A DNA stretch of 64,000 bases, taken from Gossypium raimondii (lineage: Eukaryota; Streptophyta; Magnoliopsida; Malvales; Malvaceae). Positions within the stretch are counted from its first letter, which is position 1. Every line of letters starts with the position of its first letter. The stretch is from assembly GCF_025698545.1 (NCBI RefSeq), contig NC_068577.1, positions 42,735,250-42,799,249 of the forward strand, given 5' to 3'. Under the pieces are notes generated by a model. That model was not told the DNA's origin. It saw only the letters and a list, made by a program, of their open reading frames with translations, and searched no databases. Position numbers and translations under genes: made by a program. This document shows positions 24,273-37,800 of this stretch, piece after piece.

Positions 24273-24479
24273 TTTGCAACGCGTTTGGTTGGGGGGAATG
24301 CATGCGTATTCCCCCCCTATGCAGCGTGCCCACTACTATTACACCGTTTGGTTCGCTGTAATCCCAATCCGCGTGTAATCCAATACCCCCTATGCAGTTA
24401 TTGCGCGTAATAACTATTACGCTCCCTCATCCCCGATTCCCTAATCTGTGTTTTCCCCTTCTCCTTTTCCGTTTTTTGC

Positions 24480-24960
24480 CCTCGTCCTCAGCCTTCAGAT
24501 TCTCCGACGCCTCCTTGCAAAGGTAAGTTCTTTTCCCTTCCACTCAGTCCGTCATTGATTTGAGTTTGTTTCTTTGATTTTCTTCATTTTATCAAGAAGG
24601 AGGAACCGATTTGCTGTTTTATTTTAACTGTTCACTAACCCAAATCGATTTCCCTTTTCTTATTTCAGACACCTTCTTCATCGCAATCTTGCCCGATTTT
24701 GCATTCACCCGGTTAGTTTTCCAGAGGTTTTTCCAAAGATTGTTTTGCATGTTCGATTGGAAGACATAATTTTAGGGCTAAATAGTTTGTTTCGATTCTT
24801 GCCTGTATTGCATTATTTGCTTCGGTTCTTTGTTTCGGTTCTTGCCTGTATTGCATTATTTGTGGGAGTTAATCGATTTCCCTTTCTCATTACAGGTTGT
24901 TGTTCATCGAACTCTTCCCCGATTTCCCTGGTTACAGGTTAGTTTTCCTCCCCAAGTAAA
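24480..24960 (+). other. Leader-like segment with candidate short untranslated exons of the Harbinger element
   Basis: Pyrimidine-rich blocks are followed by consensus-like donors and acceptors: TTGCAAAG/GTAAGT (about 24522), TATTTCAG/ACACC (about 24669), CACCCG/GTTAG (about 24712) and ATTACAG/GTTG (about 24896). This pattern suggests a multi-exon 5' leader for an element gene. No protein is encoded here that I recognise. Confidence 0.35.
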
Positions 24961-26927
24961 ACTCCTTTGCGATTTGTGAAGAGAAACTTGAGGGGACGAA
25001 TCTGCTCTCCCTTGCTATTCCTACTTAACTGCTTTCGATCTGTTGTTTTTGTTCTTTGGCATGCTAATGAGCTTTATGATTGTTTAGTTGTTGTTTGGCA
25101 TACTTAATCTGCTCAAATTCCAAACAATGGAGATTTTGCGTAATTTTAGTTGTTGTTGCGTCTTGGTTTGTTTGGTCTGTTTGGTTTGTTTATATTTTGT
25201 TGTTAGTAATGCTCTGCTCTTTTGGCTAGATTTTGTTCCAGTTTGCTTAGCTTAAGTGGAATGGTGTTGGGTTTAGGGTTGTATCTTACATCTGATACAT
25301 GGAAGATTGTTGTCTCTTTTCCTTTGTTTTGTAATCCAAAGACTTTTAAGGCATGCAAGTATGTTAATTGAAGTTGTTTAAGCTATGTTTATTATTTCAT
25401 AGGTAGTAGTACAGAACCATTAGGTTCATTTTGGTTGCAATCAAAGTTAATAAGCTTAAATGCAGACTTGAGGCAGTGAGCAATTACGGCTACATTTTCT
25501 AAGTTAGCTTAATGACTGATCCAGACTTGTGAATTGCCATTTAAATTCGGCAGCTTTGTGATACTCTGATTGTTGTTTGAAGGAGTTTACAGTGGAAAAT
25601 GTTGTTAGTGCTGTTTTTTCAATTCAGAAATTGTTTAGTTGTTGTTAGTGAGTAGAAGATGAAAGGGGAAATTGTTGCGTCTGTTTTGATATTATTTTAT
25701 AGGTTCTGGTTCCTGCTTGTTTTGGCCATTATTAATTGCAGTTTTGCAAGTTTTGATATTATTTTATAGGGTTAATTATGTTGTTATTATTAAAGAGTCA
25801 AATAATTATTGAATTAATTTACAAGGCTTTTTTTATATAATAAGCTCTCTATTTTTAATTATTGAATTAATTATTAAAGACTCAAACAATCAATCAAGTT
25901 CCAATTTCGATTCTTATATAATGTCCAAATTTAAGATTAAATCTTCATATTTTAATTAAAATATAATTCGTACATCAACCGATTAAAATGCTAACATAAA
26001 TTTTTATAATGTACAATAATATTCAAATTTCTTATTTAATTGAATTGATTATAATATTATTTTCAAATAAATTATCAAATTATAAAATGACACTCAATTG
26101 ACATAATTATTCATAAAGAGTTCGTTCCTTTTCAAATGCGTATAATGTTAATTACTCATGTTTTTGTTACAAGAAAGGAGAAAATGTTCTCAAAATTAAA
26201 ATTGATAAAATCTTCTTCAAGATTAACAATATCTCAACAAAAATTGAATGAATTAGCTATTTTATTAATTGAAAAGATATCTTATACGAGATTTATTTTA
26301 ATAATTTGTTTCTCTAAAGTCTAAAATTAAATTTTAAATAAACATTTATAATGTTGATTTAATAGTTAGTTAACTAATTTGAAGGTCTATTTTACAGTTT
26401 CTCTTTTTAAGTTTTTAGAAATGTTGAGACACATTAGCTAAATATATTAACAATTTTATTACCTTTAGGTGCAATTTACCTTAAATTTAATGATTAGTAA
26501 TAAATTTGGTAAAAAATTTGATTAATAATTATTAAGCCTAGTATAGTATTACTTCATAAATGGCTTCTCAAAAGTGTTAGAGCCGTATGTAATACCAAAC
26601 AAACAACTTTCTAAATCGTAATTATTTTTGAAAATTATTTTTGAACTCAAAAGCAAAAGCTACAAATTTGAACATGCTTTATACTTTATTAAATCATAAT
26701 GAGTTTAGTTATAATCTAACAAATACCAACAATTAATTTTAGTTCAATTATACATATACCTACAAATTTTAATTACGAAGACGAAAAATTTAATAATTTA
26801 TAAATATATTGATAATGTGTAATTGCAACTTCGGGGATTGATCTGAGTTCTAATTTTAATATGTTGCAAGAATGACTAAATGCGCCTTTAATTGCACAAA
26901 GTGTGAGGCGAAAAGAATTGGTCTGCA

Positions 26928-27290
26928 TTGACAATATGGTTGGAAATCTGTAGAATTGCGATTTGGTTCTTATTTAGAATGGGTGCCAGCCTTAGCCTAC
27001 ATACTTATAGACCAATGATTAGGTCCTACACCTTAGATTTTTATGCAAAATGGGATTATGTGAAAAGGCTTGTATATGCTAGTGACGAGACCTGTATTGA
27101 ACAGGTTAGGATGAATAGAACTGCCTTTTTTAAACTATGTGAGATGTTAGAATCGTTAGGGGGATTGAAGTCGTCCAGAAACATGCTTGTTGATGAGCAA
27201 GTGGCAATGTTTTTACATGTCATCTCCCATCACCTTTTGATTCATGATATTAAAAAAGTAAATAATGTTAATTTGTTTTTTTTTTCTTAA
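26928..27290 (+). pseudogene. Harbinger transposase, N-terminal remnant
   Basis: A 120-codon frame whose middle (LVYASDETCIEQVRMNRTAF, then LCEMLESLGGLK and VDEQVAMFLHVISHH) matches the N-terminal DUF8040-type region of plant Harbinger transposases. After ISHH the sequence diverges and ends. The DDE nuclease domain that should follow (about 250 residues) is missing, and the MYB-like gene starts seven bases downstream. The upstream start is unclear. Confidence 0.75.
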
Positions 27291-27297
27291 GATAATA

Positions 27298-28320
27298 ATG
27301 TCAGGTGTTCCACAATCACATGCTTCTTCTCAAGCTTCTCGAGGAAGCAAAAAAAAATGGATTCCAGAAGAAGATGCAGCCTTGGTTTCTTGCATGGTGG
27401 ATTTGCACAATGTAGGAACATTTAATGCTGATACCGGGTTCAAGGCCGATTATTTGAACGAGCTAGAAAAAATGCTAGAAAAGGCTTTACCAAGAGCAAT
27501 GTTGAAGGCGAAGCCAAATATTGAATCTCGGATTAGGTGCCTAAAAAGGGAATAGTCAGTCGTTTACGACATGCTTAATGGCCAAAACAACAGCGGTTTT
27601 GGTTGGGACGAGCATAGGTAGCTCGTTGTTGCTGAAGATGCAGTTTGGGAATCCTATCTAAAGGTAAAATGTATTTCAAGTATTTATTTGTTTTTTTACA
27701 AAATTTATAACTAATATGATTTCCTTATTTTTTTTAGAGTCACAAAGAAGCCTATCAGTTCAGACATCGTTCTTTCCCTTACTACAACCAAATTTTATCG
27801 CCATATACGCAAGAGATCAGGATGGGAAAGACGCTCAAGCAATTCTTGATGTTCTTGAAGAAATACATCTGAGGATGAACGTACTACGATATGAATGAAG
27901 AGAGAAACACATTCTATGATCAAGGTCGACGTCTCTTTAAACGACATGGATGTTTCTGGTACAGATCCGCGAGGAGATAGAGACCAAGGGGTTCCTCATC
28001 TTCAAACAAGAGAAAGAAGAAATCGATGCTCGTGATAATGTGTATTCTTCATTTGATGAGGTCGCCACTTTGTTGGGGAAAAATCCAGCCGTTGGCGATC
28101 AAATCGAGGAGTATTGCCTCCAGGTGGTAGTTCAACAGGTTAGAAGAACATCAAAAGATGGAAGAGAAAGCTTCAAATTTATATTCACCTTATGGTCAAT
28201 TGAAGGTTTAACCGACGATCGCAGTATGATGCTTTGAGTAAAATTCGATCATCCAACTCAAATGATCGTTTTCTTTAGTTTACCTTCATGTCTGGATTGG
28301 AATGGGTCAAGATTTCTTTC
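27298..28320 (+). pseudogene. Harbinger MYB/SANT-like accessory protein, broken
   Basis: Second gene of Harbinger elements, whose product binds DNA and helps bring the transposase to the element. Starts MSGVPQSH, then KKKWIPEEDAALVSCMVDL with the MYB/SANT-like Trp, then GFKADYLNELEKML and RIRCLKRE. TAG replaces the expected Trp right after LKRE (27553), and another TAG replaces an expected Gln in GWDEHR-LVVAEDAVW (27618). An intron lies at about 27664-27737, followed by SHKEAYQFRHRSFPYYNQI. A frameshift near 27790 moves the frame to IYARDQDGKDAQ. The C-terminal part (LWSIEGLTDD, about 28190) is in further shifted frames. Not functional. Confidence 0.8.
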
Positions 28321-28429
28321 TCACCATTAAATATCAATGTTCAAACTTTTTGATGTTGTAAAACTATATAACATATGGATTATGATGTACAATTTCATTT
28401 TCATCTAACCTTTTCTTAATATAAGTTAA

Positions 28430-29230
28430 TTATGTTTATTCGAATATAATTCTCAAGTTATATATTGATTTTAGTAAATTCATATAAGAACATTTTATTA
28501 TTAAGAATTTTATGAAATTATATATCACTATTAAATTATATTTAATATTAATTATTTTAAATTGTATAAATTCATATAAGAAAATTTATTATCAAGAATT
28601 TTATGAAATTTAATATTAATTATTAAATTATATGTAATAATAAATATTTTAAATTATACAAATTCATAAAATATAATTTATTAGTTATAATTATTTTAAA
28701 TTTTATTAAATCATATATTTTAATTAAAATATATTTAATATTAATTATTTCAAATTTTCATTTATAGTATCATATATTATGATTTGAGTAAATTCATATA
28801 AGAATATTAATTATTAAGAATTTTATTAAATTATATATTTTAATTATAATATATTTAATAATAATTATGTTAATTTATATTTTACAAGATCATATATTAT
28901 GATTTGAGTAAATTCATATAAGAATATTAATTATTAAGAATTTTATTAAATTATATATTTTAATTATAATATATTTAATAATAATTATGTTTAAATATGA
29001 TTAAATTATTTATTATTGATATTAATAATCTTATTAAAATTTAAATAACAATAACAATAATAATTTACCAAAACAAATTTCGCTAATTATTAAGAAATTT
29101 ATTAAATTATATATTTTAATTAAAATATATTTAATAATAATTATGTTTAAATATGATTAAAATATTTATTATTGATAATAATAATCTTATTAAAATTTAA
29201 ATAACAATAACAATAATCATTTACCAAAAC
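28430..29230. repeat. AT-rich tandem repeats in the Harbinger 3' region
   Basis: Near-identical blocks of about 120 bases (about 28770-28890 and 28890-29010) share ATTATGATTTGAGTAAATTC and AAGAATTTTATTAAATTA. A longer unit containing AACAATAACAATAAT and TTTACCAAAACAAATTT recurs at about 28990-29085 and 29145-29240. No coding sequence. Confidence 0.8.
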
Positions 29231-29410
29231 AAATTTATGCTAAGGGTATTCTAGTCATTTTAGTTTTTTTTTTTCCACTATGCTATTACATCTCTATTCC
29301 ATTCAACCAAACACAAGATTACTATTACGCCTCTATTCCATTACATTCAACCAAACAGTTGATTTGCTATTACACCTCTAATCCAATACAGCGAACCAAA
29401 CGCACCCTTA

Positions 29411-32400
29411 GTATTTGATGGCTTAATGTGAGTGATAAGCAATAGTTTTGGTTAGAAGAGATGATGTGAAGGAAGTTAATAAGAATAGTAGTAATTTTTA
29501 TTAAAAAGTTATTGATTTTCTTTTAGAAATTATTGAAATATTATAAAATTTTTAATATATATATATATATAAAAGATAAAAAGTTACTAAACATTATAAA
29601 AAATTTAAAAAAAAACACTACTCCTTTTATAAAGTTTATATAAATTTTAAATAAAATTTAGATAATTTTAATAATTTCTAAAATTAATTAAATAATCATA
29701 AAAAATTAGAAAAATCAGTTAAATCCTCCACATCTAATGACACATCATCATTGTTTTCACTTAGCTGCCACATCACATGATATGTGATTGATTTATGGTG
29801 GATTAGAAATTTCAATTGATTACTAAATTGAGTTTTAATTGTTTTAGAGATGAGATTATTTGCATTTGGGTATGAATAATTTGCGAAATTTTAAATATTG
29901 TATTTACATATTATCTTTAGTTGTATTGACATCCAAATTCATATTTTAGAAATAAAAAAAAAATGGAATATCATCATTCAATTTGCAATTTTGTTGAAAT
30001 CTTCTAGAGAGGAGGGGTAGTGCAACCAACAATTTTATAATTATTCCCAAATTGCTTTGGTCAACTCTTTTTCAAAGTCATTTCACAGCCCCATAATGAT
30101 TCAAACGAGTTTAAGATTCCTATTCAGATTTAAGTTGAATGTGTTTTTAGTTTTGGTTTAACATCCATTTTCATCTATTTTACTTGTACCCACAAATTTC
30201 TTTTCTTCTCTTACTTCAAAATACACCAGTTTATTTCTATCTATCAATTAAAATGTATTATAATTATAAAATAATTTTGTTGTTGATATTATAAATAAAA
30301 TTAAATCACTTTAAATTATCTTTTATATATTTTTAATTAAATATGATATTTAATAAAACTTAAATTATTTTATTTCCTAGATAAAATATAGATGAAAAAC
30401 GTTTTTGGAATCCATTATTTTGTTATTTATAAAATATATTTATAATAAATGTTTTAAAAAGTTTTTCAAAAAGGTTTTAAATTTTTTCCAAAATCTCATT
30501 CCTATAAATAATCCTTAAAATCTTGATAAAAAAATCTAATTAGCATAAATTATAACATAATAGCATTATTATTTTTAATTTGTTTCACAATTTAACTTAT
30601 AAAATATAAGAATTTTATATTAGTAAAAGAAATCATATAATGGAATGCAATTAAAATAAAAATTCATTCAAGATGACATATAATGAAACCAACTTTTTAT
30701 TTAATTGTTACTTTTTGTTATTTTAATTTATTAATTTATTATTTTTCAATGCATTTTAATCTTTTGTATATTTTCCTTACCATGTATTTTTAAATAATAA
30801 ATTTTTTATTTTGTGAAAATTGTATTTTATTAAAATATTCTAAAATGGGTGATGAAATTTTATTTTAAAATATGTAACCAATATATATATATATATATAT
30901 ATATTTAAAATTTAAATTAATTTATTTTCATTTAAAATGAGTATTTTTCTCTTTAAAATAAAAAAAAGTGTACTTCTTTTGAAAAGGAGAGTACAAAGTT
31001 TCAAACAAATAATAGAAAAAATAATAAAGTGTTGTTTAGATTATTCCCAACTGGAAAAAAAAAAAAACTAAAGAAGAAATTATCATCAAATCTACTTTTA
31101 AAAGCTTAAAAATCTTAGACTATATGGAGTCTGACCGATTAGAGCATTTAATTTATCCACCTCTACTTGTTGAAAAAGACTTCTGAACTCAGATTTGTTC
31201 AGCACTTGCAAAAAACTCATACTGAAAAACTGAAAGTTTCGCCTAACAACAAATATGGTGGAAGAGACACAATGAAAGTTATTTATAAGACTTTGATACT
31301 TTATGTCATACTTAAAATTGTAATTTTGGTTGCAAAGTATGTGAGCTACTTATAAGTGTGTTTAAGTTGCTACCACAGAAATTCTAAATTTTTAAATTAT
31401 AATTTTAATAAATTTATGATTATTGAAAGTTAAAATAATTATTGTTAAAATATAAAGGAGATAATTTTAAAGGTAACATAATTTTATTTAATTAAGTACT
31501 TATCTAAATTTTAAACTATTGATTATCTAATTAAAATTAAACTTAATAATTATCATCATAAAATAAATTTAGAATAATTGATGAGAAAATCTTAAATTTA
31601 TTCAAAATTCAAAAAATATATAAATGCTTCATATTTTCATTAGATGTCAACACAAAATATTAAACTGATATAATGGGACACACAATTAAATCTTAAAAAG
31701 TTAATTAACAAAATATTTTTGTATATTAATTAAAATTAAATGAATATATTCTAATAGATTATTCAATAAATACAATTAATCAAGCCGTGAACTTAAATTT
31801 GTTTGAAATTTAAAAATAATGTTATAAAATTTAAAGTTAAACTAAAATCATGAGTAAATACGTTTAACTAAATTTTTTGAATATTTATTTATAAAATAAA
31901 TAATAATTTTTAATTATTATGTATTATAAGAAAATGTTTTATATGTTTTATATTAAAATTAATTTAATTTTATTGTTAATCATATTTATTAACACTTTTT
32001 TATTAAGTTTGACCATTAGAATTAATCGATTTAACTAATCATATAAAAAATCGTAAAAATTATAAATATAAATATAAAAATAACAAATTATTTTAAAAGT
32101 TTTAAAATAGTAAAAGAATCTTAAAATTTTTCAAAAATATATATTATTACAAACTTTTATATAAACATATTAAAATATAAAATAAAAACCATTGGTACCT
32201 CAAAATTTTGTTGGTGTCTATTGAACATGTAAAATGCTAGCATTTTGGTTTGGTTAATTTCTCATAAAGTTGCCAACCCAAATAGGAAAATAATCTAATA
32301 ATATTCCCACATAAATCATATATAAGTTGCCTTCACATTTATTTTAGCTTCAATCCAATCATATATAATTACCTTTAAAATTGTTCTGATTTGACTCTAA

Positions 32401-32870
32401 ATATATTTCAAATGTTCGTTGGATTATAATTTATAATAGTTAATTTTAATTATTATTAATTCTAGGATGAAGTTAGAACAATTTTTATGGGGTTGAATAA
32501 AATTTTAATTTTTATAGTTTATATATTTACAATTTTTAAAAGATTAAATTAAATTTTTATAATTTTAGAGGGCCAAAGTATAATTTTACATTTACTAATT
32601 TAAAATTTTAAAAAAAATTATATATTACTTGTAATTCAACATGTACTTGTAAGCTTTTGAAAAAAAATGTAGTTACATAGAGCCTTTTAGAAATTAAGTT
32701 GCGTCTCGTAGCTCCCACTAGTCCCTCTCCGTACCTAACGAATGAATACTCTGGGGGCCCACACAACTTATAGAAAAGTTTTTATTGGCTGAAAGGTCGA
32801 GTGGATATCCGCCGGCATCCACTTCACGGCACCAGAAAGTGAATAAAAATAGTTCCCAAGCCCAAAGCCC
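29411..32870. other. AT-rich intergenic DNA upstream of the Nudix gene
   Basis: No supported gene. About 29730-29890 (CACATCTAATGACACATCATC, then CTGCCACATCAC) resembles the CACGTCA/CACATCA-rich end of the dispersed repeat, here on the plus strand. A (TA)n run lies at 30882-30904. The open frame at 31167-31355 has no known domain and is taken as chance. From 32700 the composition becomes richer in GC, as expected near a promoter. Confidence 0.5.
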
Positions 32871-32877
32871 AACTACT

Positions 32878-33119
32878 ACATATATATCTATATATATAGC
32901 AACGCGCTAAAGCCTTTCTTCAAACGTCTCCCTCGGCTTCGATTCTGTTCCATTCATTTCCTCTCCATTTTCTATATACAAATAAAATCAAAATCAGTAG
33001 TTGAATCTTATTTTTTTTAAAAATTATTATTTATTTAATCACTGCTTAGCAGTTACCACAGTGGCTATTAGCTTCAAAACTCTACGATTTTTGGGCTTTG
33101 ATTGTTTGTTGTTTAGCAG
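32878..33119 (+). promoter_or_regulatory. Candidate core promoter and first untranslated exon of the Nudix gene
   Basis: A TATATATA cluster at 32880-32900 is followed by a pyrimidine-rich leader with CTTCTT and CTCTCC words, and a donor at TTTAGCAG/GTGATA after 33119. The acceptor would be GATGGCAG at 34810 or the AACAG at 34816, just before the ATG at 34817. This gives a leader intron of about 1.7 kb, which holds the hAT-type MITE. Inferred from sequence signals only. Confidence 0.45.
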
Positions 33120-34060
33120 GTGATAAAGCTTACATTGATTTTGAATTTTTGGGGATAGCTTTTTGGTGTTTATGTTTATGCATTTCCGTGTTCATTACGG
33201 TCTAGTTTTGGATGATTTTTGAATTTGAGGACTAATTTTGTTGCTTAATGCTTGAATATTACAAGTTTTCTTTCATTTTCTGGTTTTCCGAACCGTTAAT
33301 TTAATTTTCTTATACTTAGAAAAGTATGCTTATATTCTTTCCTTTTTCTGTTCTTTTCTTTTCCTGAATTATAAATTTATGAAATTATGGAGCCAAGCCA
33401 AACAGGGTTTTCGCATTACCCTTTCTTTTCTTCTTCAGGATTGGTTTAAACGTCTATTAACTTAGGTTCTGCAGATTTGGATTTGAATCCCAGCAGTGAA
33501 ACTACTACTCCTATACAGCCTTTTTTGTTTTTGTTTTTTTTCCTAAAAACTACTATCTTATTGGTTAGCCAAAAATAGTCTTTATTCTAGCTCAGTAATT
33601 TAATTCCATTTGTTATGCGAAAATTGCTTCTTAGAAATTATATATATATTGACATATTTCAAAAACTAAGTTCCTTTTTTGTTGTTTGTGTTACTCGAAA
33701 AAGAAAAAATCGTTTGATTTTTAATATTGATTTTAAAAATAATTTTTCTGACAATTTAAAAATCTGAAGTTGTCTTTTAGTTTTTGGTTTGGATGAGATG
33801 GAAAGTGATTTACGTTGTTTTATTTTATTTTTTCCAAAAAAATAAGATCACATAACTATAAATTATAAATTTTATTGAGATAATACTATTTCAGGATGAG
33901 TGAAGATAAATTGGCACTCAACTGTACTGTTGTTGTTACAACAACTCAAAGTCGTGGATTCGAGCGTGTATCTTGAAATTTAATTAGTTTGTGGTTTGGG
34001 AGGATTTATGGGTTATTTAGGAAATGTATTAAAAAAGAAAAGATTTGAAATCTTAGGTGG

Positions 34061-34516
34061 GACTCAGTTAGACCTGTCCATGGGCCAAGTGGTCCGGCCC
34101 GGCCCGAAATATGGGAGGGTTCGGGTAAAAATATAGGCCTGAAATATGGGTTTGGGCAAAAAAAGAGTCCCGTTTAAAAAACGGGCCGGGCCTCGGGCAC
34201 CACTTTTTTGGCCTGGGCTCGGCCCAGCCCGGCCCGAATATAATAAATATATATTTTTTATTTTTATTTTTTAATTTTAAAATACTTTTAAAATATTTTT
34301 ATTTTTATTTTTTATTTTTAAAATAATTTTTTAATGGTTATTAAAAAATGGGCCGGACCGGGCCGGGCTCGGGCTTATGATATTTTTCCCAGGTCGGGTC
34401 TGGGTAAAATTTCAGGCCCATATTTTGGGCTGGGCCGGGCCCGGGCCTAGGAGGCGGGCCGAAAATTTTTTCCGGGCCCGGCCCGAACACGGCCCATGGA
34501 CAGGTCTAGACTCAGT
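34061..34516. mobile_element. 440-bp hAT-type MITE in the Nudix leader intron
   Basis: The element runs 34069-34508. It begins and ends in the 18-base inverted repeat TAGACCTGTCCATGGGCC and is flanked by a perfect 8-bp duplication GACTCAGT (34061-34068 and 34509-34516), the size made by hAT transposases. Inside are many GGCCCGG and CGGGCC words, making it far richer in GC at both ends than its surroundings, with an AT-rich centre. No protein coded; open frames through it are by-products of GC-rich repeats. Confidence 0.93.
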
Positions 34517-34816
34517 CAAGCTAAGATCAGTCGCCCATGGAAAGCTCTTTTTGATAATGTACCAGGAAAAATTAATTTAGAAAAACAAATGTTTCATTTG
34601 ACCCAACTCTTTTCTTTCTAACAAATATCTGGTAATGTAGAAATAGAAAAGTCAATTTCTAAGTAACAAGTTGAATATTATATAAGCAAATAAGGTTTTT
34701 ACTTGTGCAAGTACATACGTATGTCTACTTGTAAATTCTTTACCTTTTTTTTCCCTTTATTTTGGTACCACTAAAATTGGCTCTGAGAATTTGATATTTA
34801 TTGATGGCAGAAACAG

Positions 34817-37800
34817 ATGCCGATCTCAGCGGATCTATCGGAGGTAGTTGGAAGACCGGTGTGCAGAAATGGAGTTTGGCATGATGAATTGCTTCCTGTT
34901 ATCAATGATGACCATGGAGGTGTCATTATAGAAATGAAGGAGCATATGGACACTGAAACCTTTCTTGCCATGCTCAGAGCTTCCATGTTGCAGTGGAAGC
35001 AACAGGTTAAATTTGAGATGGATATTTTCTTATTGGATTTGCTTAGTGTCCCTTGGAAGTTTGTTCAGATGATTGCTTGAATCGAAAAATGGAATTGATA
35101 TGTGTAACAGTGCAAGTTCTCCTTATTTATTACATTTTGTAAAATGGAAATGAATAGGAGATAAGTCTTGTCTTGAGGTGATTAAGCTGACTTCTAATGA
35201 TGAGTGTTCAACCAGGGCCAAAGTCTTATTCTGTATGTGGGGGGATCTTTGTGAAATAACAAGGAGGAAATTTGATTTATGCTAAATCAGTCATCTAAGT
35301 GATCAATTGGTGTTTTTTGGTGATTGTGATGTGAATAAAATGACCAAATCTTTACTTTAATTGTTAGGATTCTTAGTTGCATAATCAAGTTATTCATCAT
35401 CTTCTTGAAAATTGATTTAAGGGCTGTAACTTTCATGTTTTACCATTTTGGTTTATATTCATTACATTTGGAGTTTACTGTGCAGGGTAAAAAGGGAGTT
35501 TGGATTAAATTGCCTATTGGACTCATACATCTAGTCGAAACTGCAGTGAAGGTAGTCCATGCTAATAATATTCCATTGCCTAGTCCTAAATTGTAGAGCA
35601 AAACTTTGAATATATGTTTTATCTTCATTTTGATAGTGAAGTTTGATATTGTTGATAATATTATGTAACCCTTTGTATATCTTCTTGTTGATAATTATAG
35701 TATTTTGACAGTCGAGTTGTTTTGAAACACATTAAATTGATTATAGGAGGGGTTCAGATACCACCATGCTGAGCCAAGTTACCTCATGCTCGTGTTCTGG
35801 ATTCCTAAGACCCCTAGCACTATCCCTGGAAATGCAACACACCGAGTAGGTGTTGGTGCAATTATCTTGAATGATAAAAGAGAGGTACTCCCTTAACTTC
35901 ATTATGTTTCAGCTTTTATGCAAATGATTAATTGATTATTTATTCTGCTAATATAGAGCTTGTTAATTGGTTTGTTCCCTTTGGTCAGTCCTGCTTTTTT
36001 TTTTCTTTTTCTTTTTTGTTATAATAAGTTTCACCTGGTCTATTGGAATCTGTTGTGTGGTTAGACTGCTGACTGATGTATTCTAGAGGACATTTTCTAA
36101 TACATTATATTTATCCATTACAAGCAATGGATTGGAACCTTGTTTTTGCATTCCAACAGTTCCATAGATCCAAAAGCTTACCTCTTTGAATATTCAAACT
36201 CTTAAGGCATCAATTTTTACTATGATACCAAATAGACAGATGCAATTTTCAACCCAATAAATTACTATGGACCTGATGCAGTGGGTTCGTGCTCACTTCT
36301 ACGTGGAGTTTCTATCTCCAGATTCACATGTTAATTCTGCAGTTTTTCTTATCTATATGAGTGTAACCACACAATCTAGCCTTCTTCTCAAGTGTACTCT
36401 TGTTATAAGTGGTGATATCTATAGGTTTCACGTTTGTTTTTGGATTAATCAAACAACTCTCTTTCGTAGTTGCTTCTTAATATGCATCTTCTTGGCTGAT
36501 AGGTGCTCGTAGTTCAGGAAAAGAGTGGTCTTCTTCAAGGAACAGGCATATGGAAAATTCCTACTGGGGTTGTTGAAGAGGTATGTTCCAGTGTTCTGTC
36601 ATGTTTCACATTATATAAAAATTAACGTTTCTGTCAAATATTCAATGAACTTTGTGCAAACAGGGCGAGGAAATTTTTGTGGCAGCAATGAGAGAAGTAA
36701 AAGAAGAGACAGGAGTAAGTGATGAGTATGCATAAATGTTTATTCTTACATCAAATATTAAACAAGAGTTCTAATGGCCTTATGAAAACCACTGATTTTT
36801 CCATTTTCAGATTGACACAGAGTTCGTGGAGGTCCTAGGATTCAGGTATGATGTTTGCATGAGTCTTTTGCTTTTAAGCCACTCAATTATATCTCAATAA
36901 TTTCAGTTTTATATCCATAGCTTACATCAAATATGTTAGTAATCATGCCATGCTTCCTCAAAGCTCCATACCTGTTCGAAACAGTTCGACATCCTAGTGG
37001 TTGATAAAACCAAAAAGGCGCAGGTCTTTTTATTAATGTAATTGCTTGAAAAAGTGAAGAAAAAGTTTCCACTCTTTCATATATGGGTTTCATTGATCCC
37101 TAACCTGTGATTAGTTGAAAGGCATATAAAAATCTAACAATAAAATGCACCCTTGATATTGTTACTGTTTTTTGAGTTAGTCCTGTTAGAATTGGCCAAT
37201 GGTTTATGAACATGGTTGTAAATCTAAAAGGACAATTATAAATTTTTTTGGATGAGATAACAGTTACAGATATACCAGGTTGTGTAAAATTGGATGGATT
37301 TTCAGAAGTGTATAAGGAGTATATGTAGGTATTTTGATGAGCATATGTTATGGTCACTGACTTTTGTGAAAATATCACTTAAACTCAAGAAGACAAGAAT
37401 GCCTCCCATGTTATGGACAATCGATAATCATGTCTTTAAGATTTTCAATTGTGCTTCACACTTTGTTAACATTGATTTTCCCATATTTATATCAGCTTAT
37501 GTACCCTACCAAACCCCAAGCTTTAGTGAATTATTTGTTTTGACATCCTTTTCTTGAATTCAGGCAAACACACAAGTCTTTTTTCGAGAAGTCAGATCTA
37601 TTTTTCATATGCATGTTGCATCCACTATCCTTTGACATACAGAAGCAAGAGCTGGAAATTGAGGCAGCCCAGGTACGACTCATATTGTTGCATGTTATTT
37701 ATTCCATTGAGTAATTTGTCCTGAATTAAGAGCATGTACAAGCATCTTAGAATCCCATCGCGTTTCACTGACCTGATATACATTTGGCCTACCACTAATT

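Larger units (their letters stand above)
24275..29410 (+). mobile_element. PIF/Harbinger transposon, internally deleted
   Basis: The left end carries GCGTTTGGTT (24281) and GTTTGGTTCGCTGTA (24346). The right end, read inverted, gives TAAGGGTGCGTTTGGTTCGC. Between them, subterminal blocks repeat GTTTGGTT and GTAATAG in opposite orientations at the two ends. The right flank TTA (29408-29410) fits the TWA target of this superfamily; the left copy is diverged. Content: spliced leader-like sequence (24420-24960), transposase N-terminal remnant (26928-27290), MYB-like second gene (27298-28320, broken) and AT-rich repeats (28430-29230). With no DDE domain the copy cannot move itself. Confidence 0.75.

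Noticed and set aside
34377..34580. 67-codon plus-strand frame with Gly/Arg/Pro-rich sequence
   Set aside because: Runs through the GC-rich end of the hAT-type MITE and past its border.
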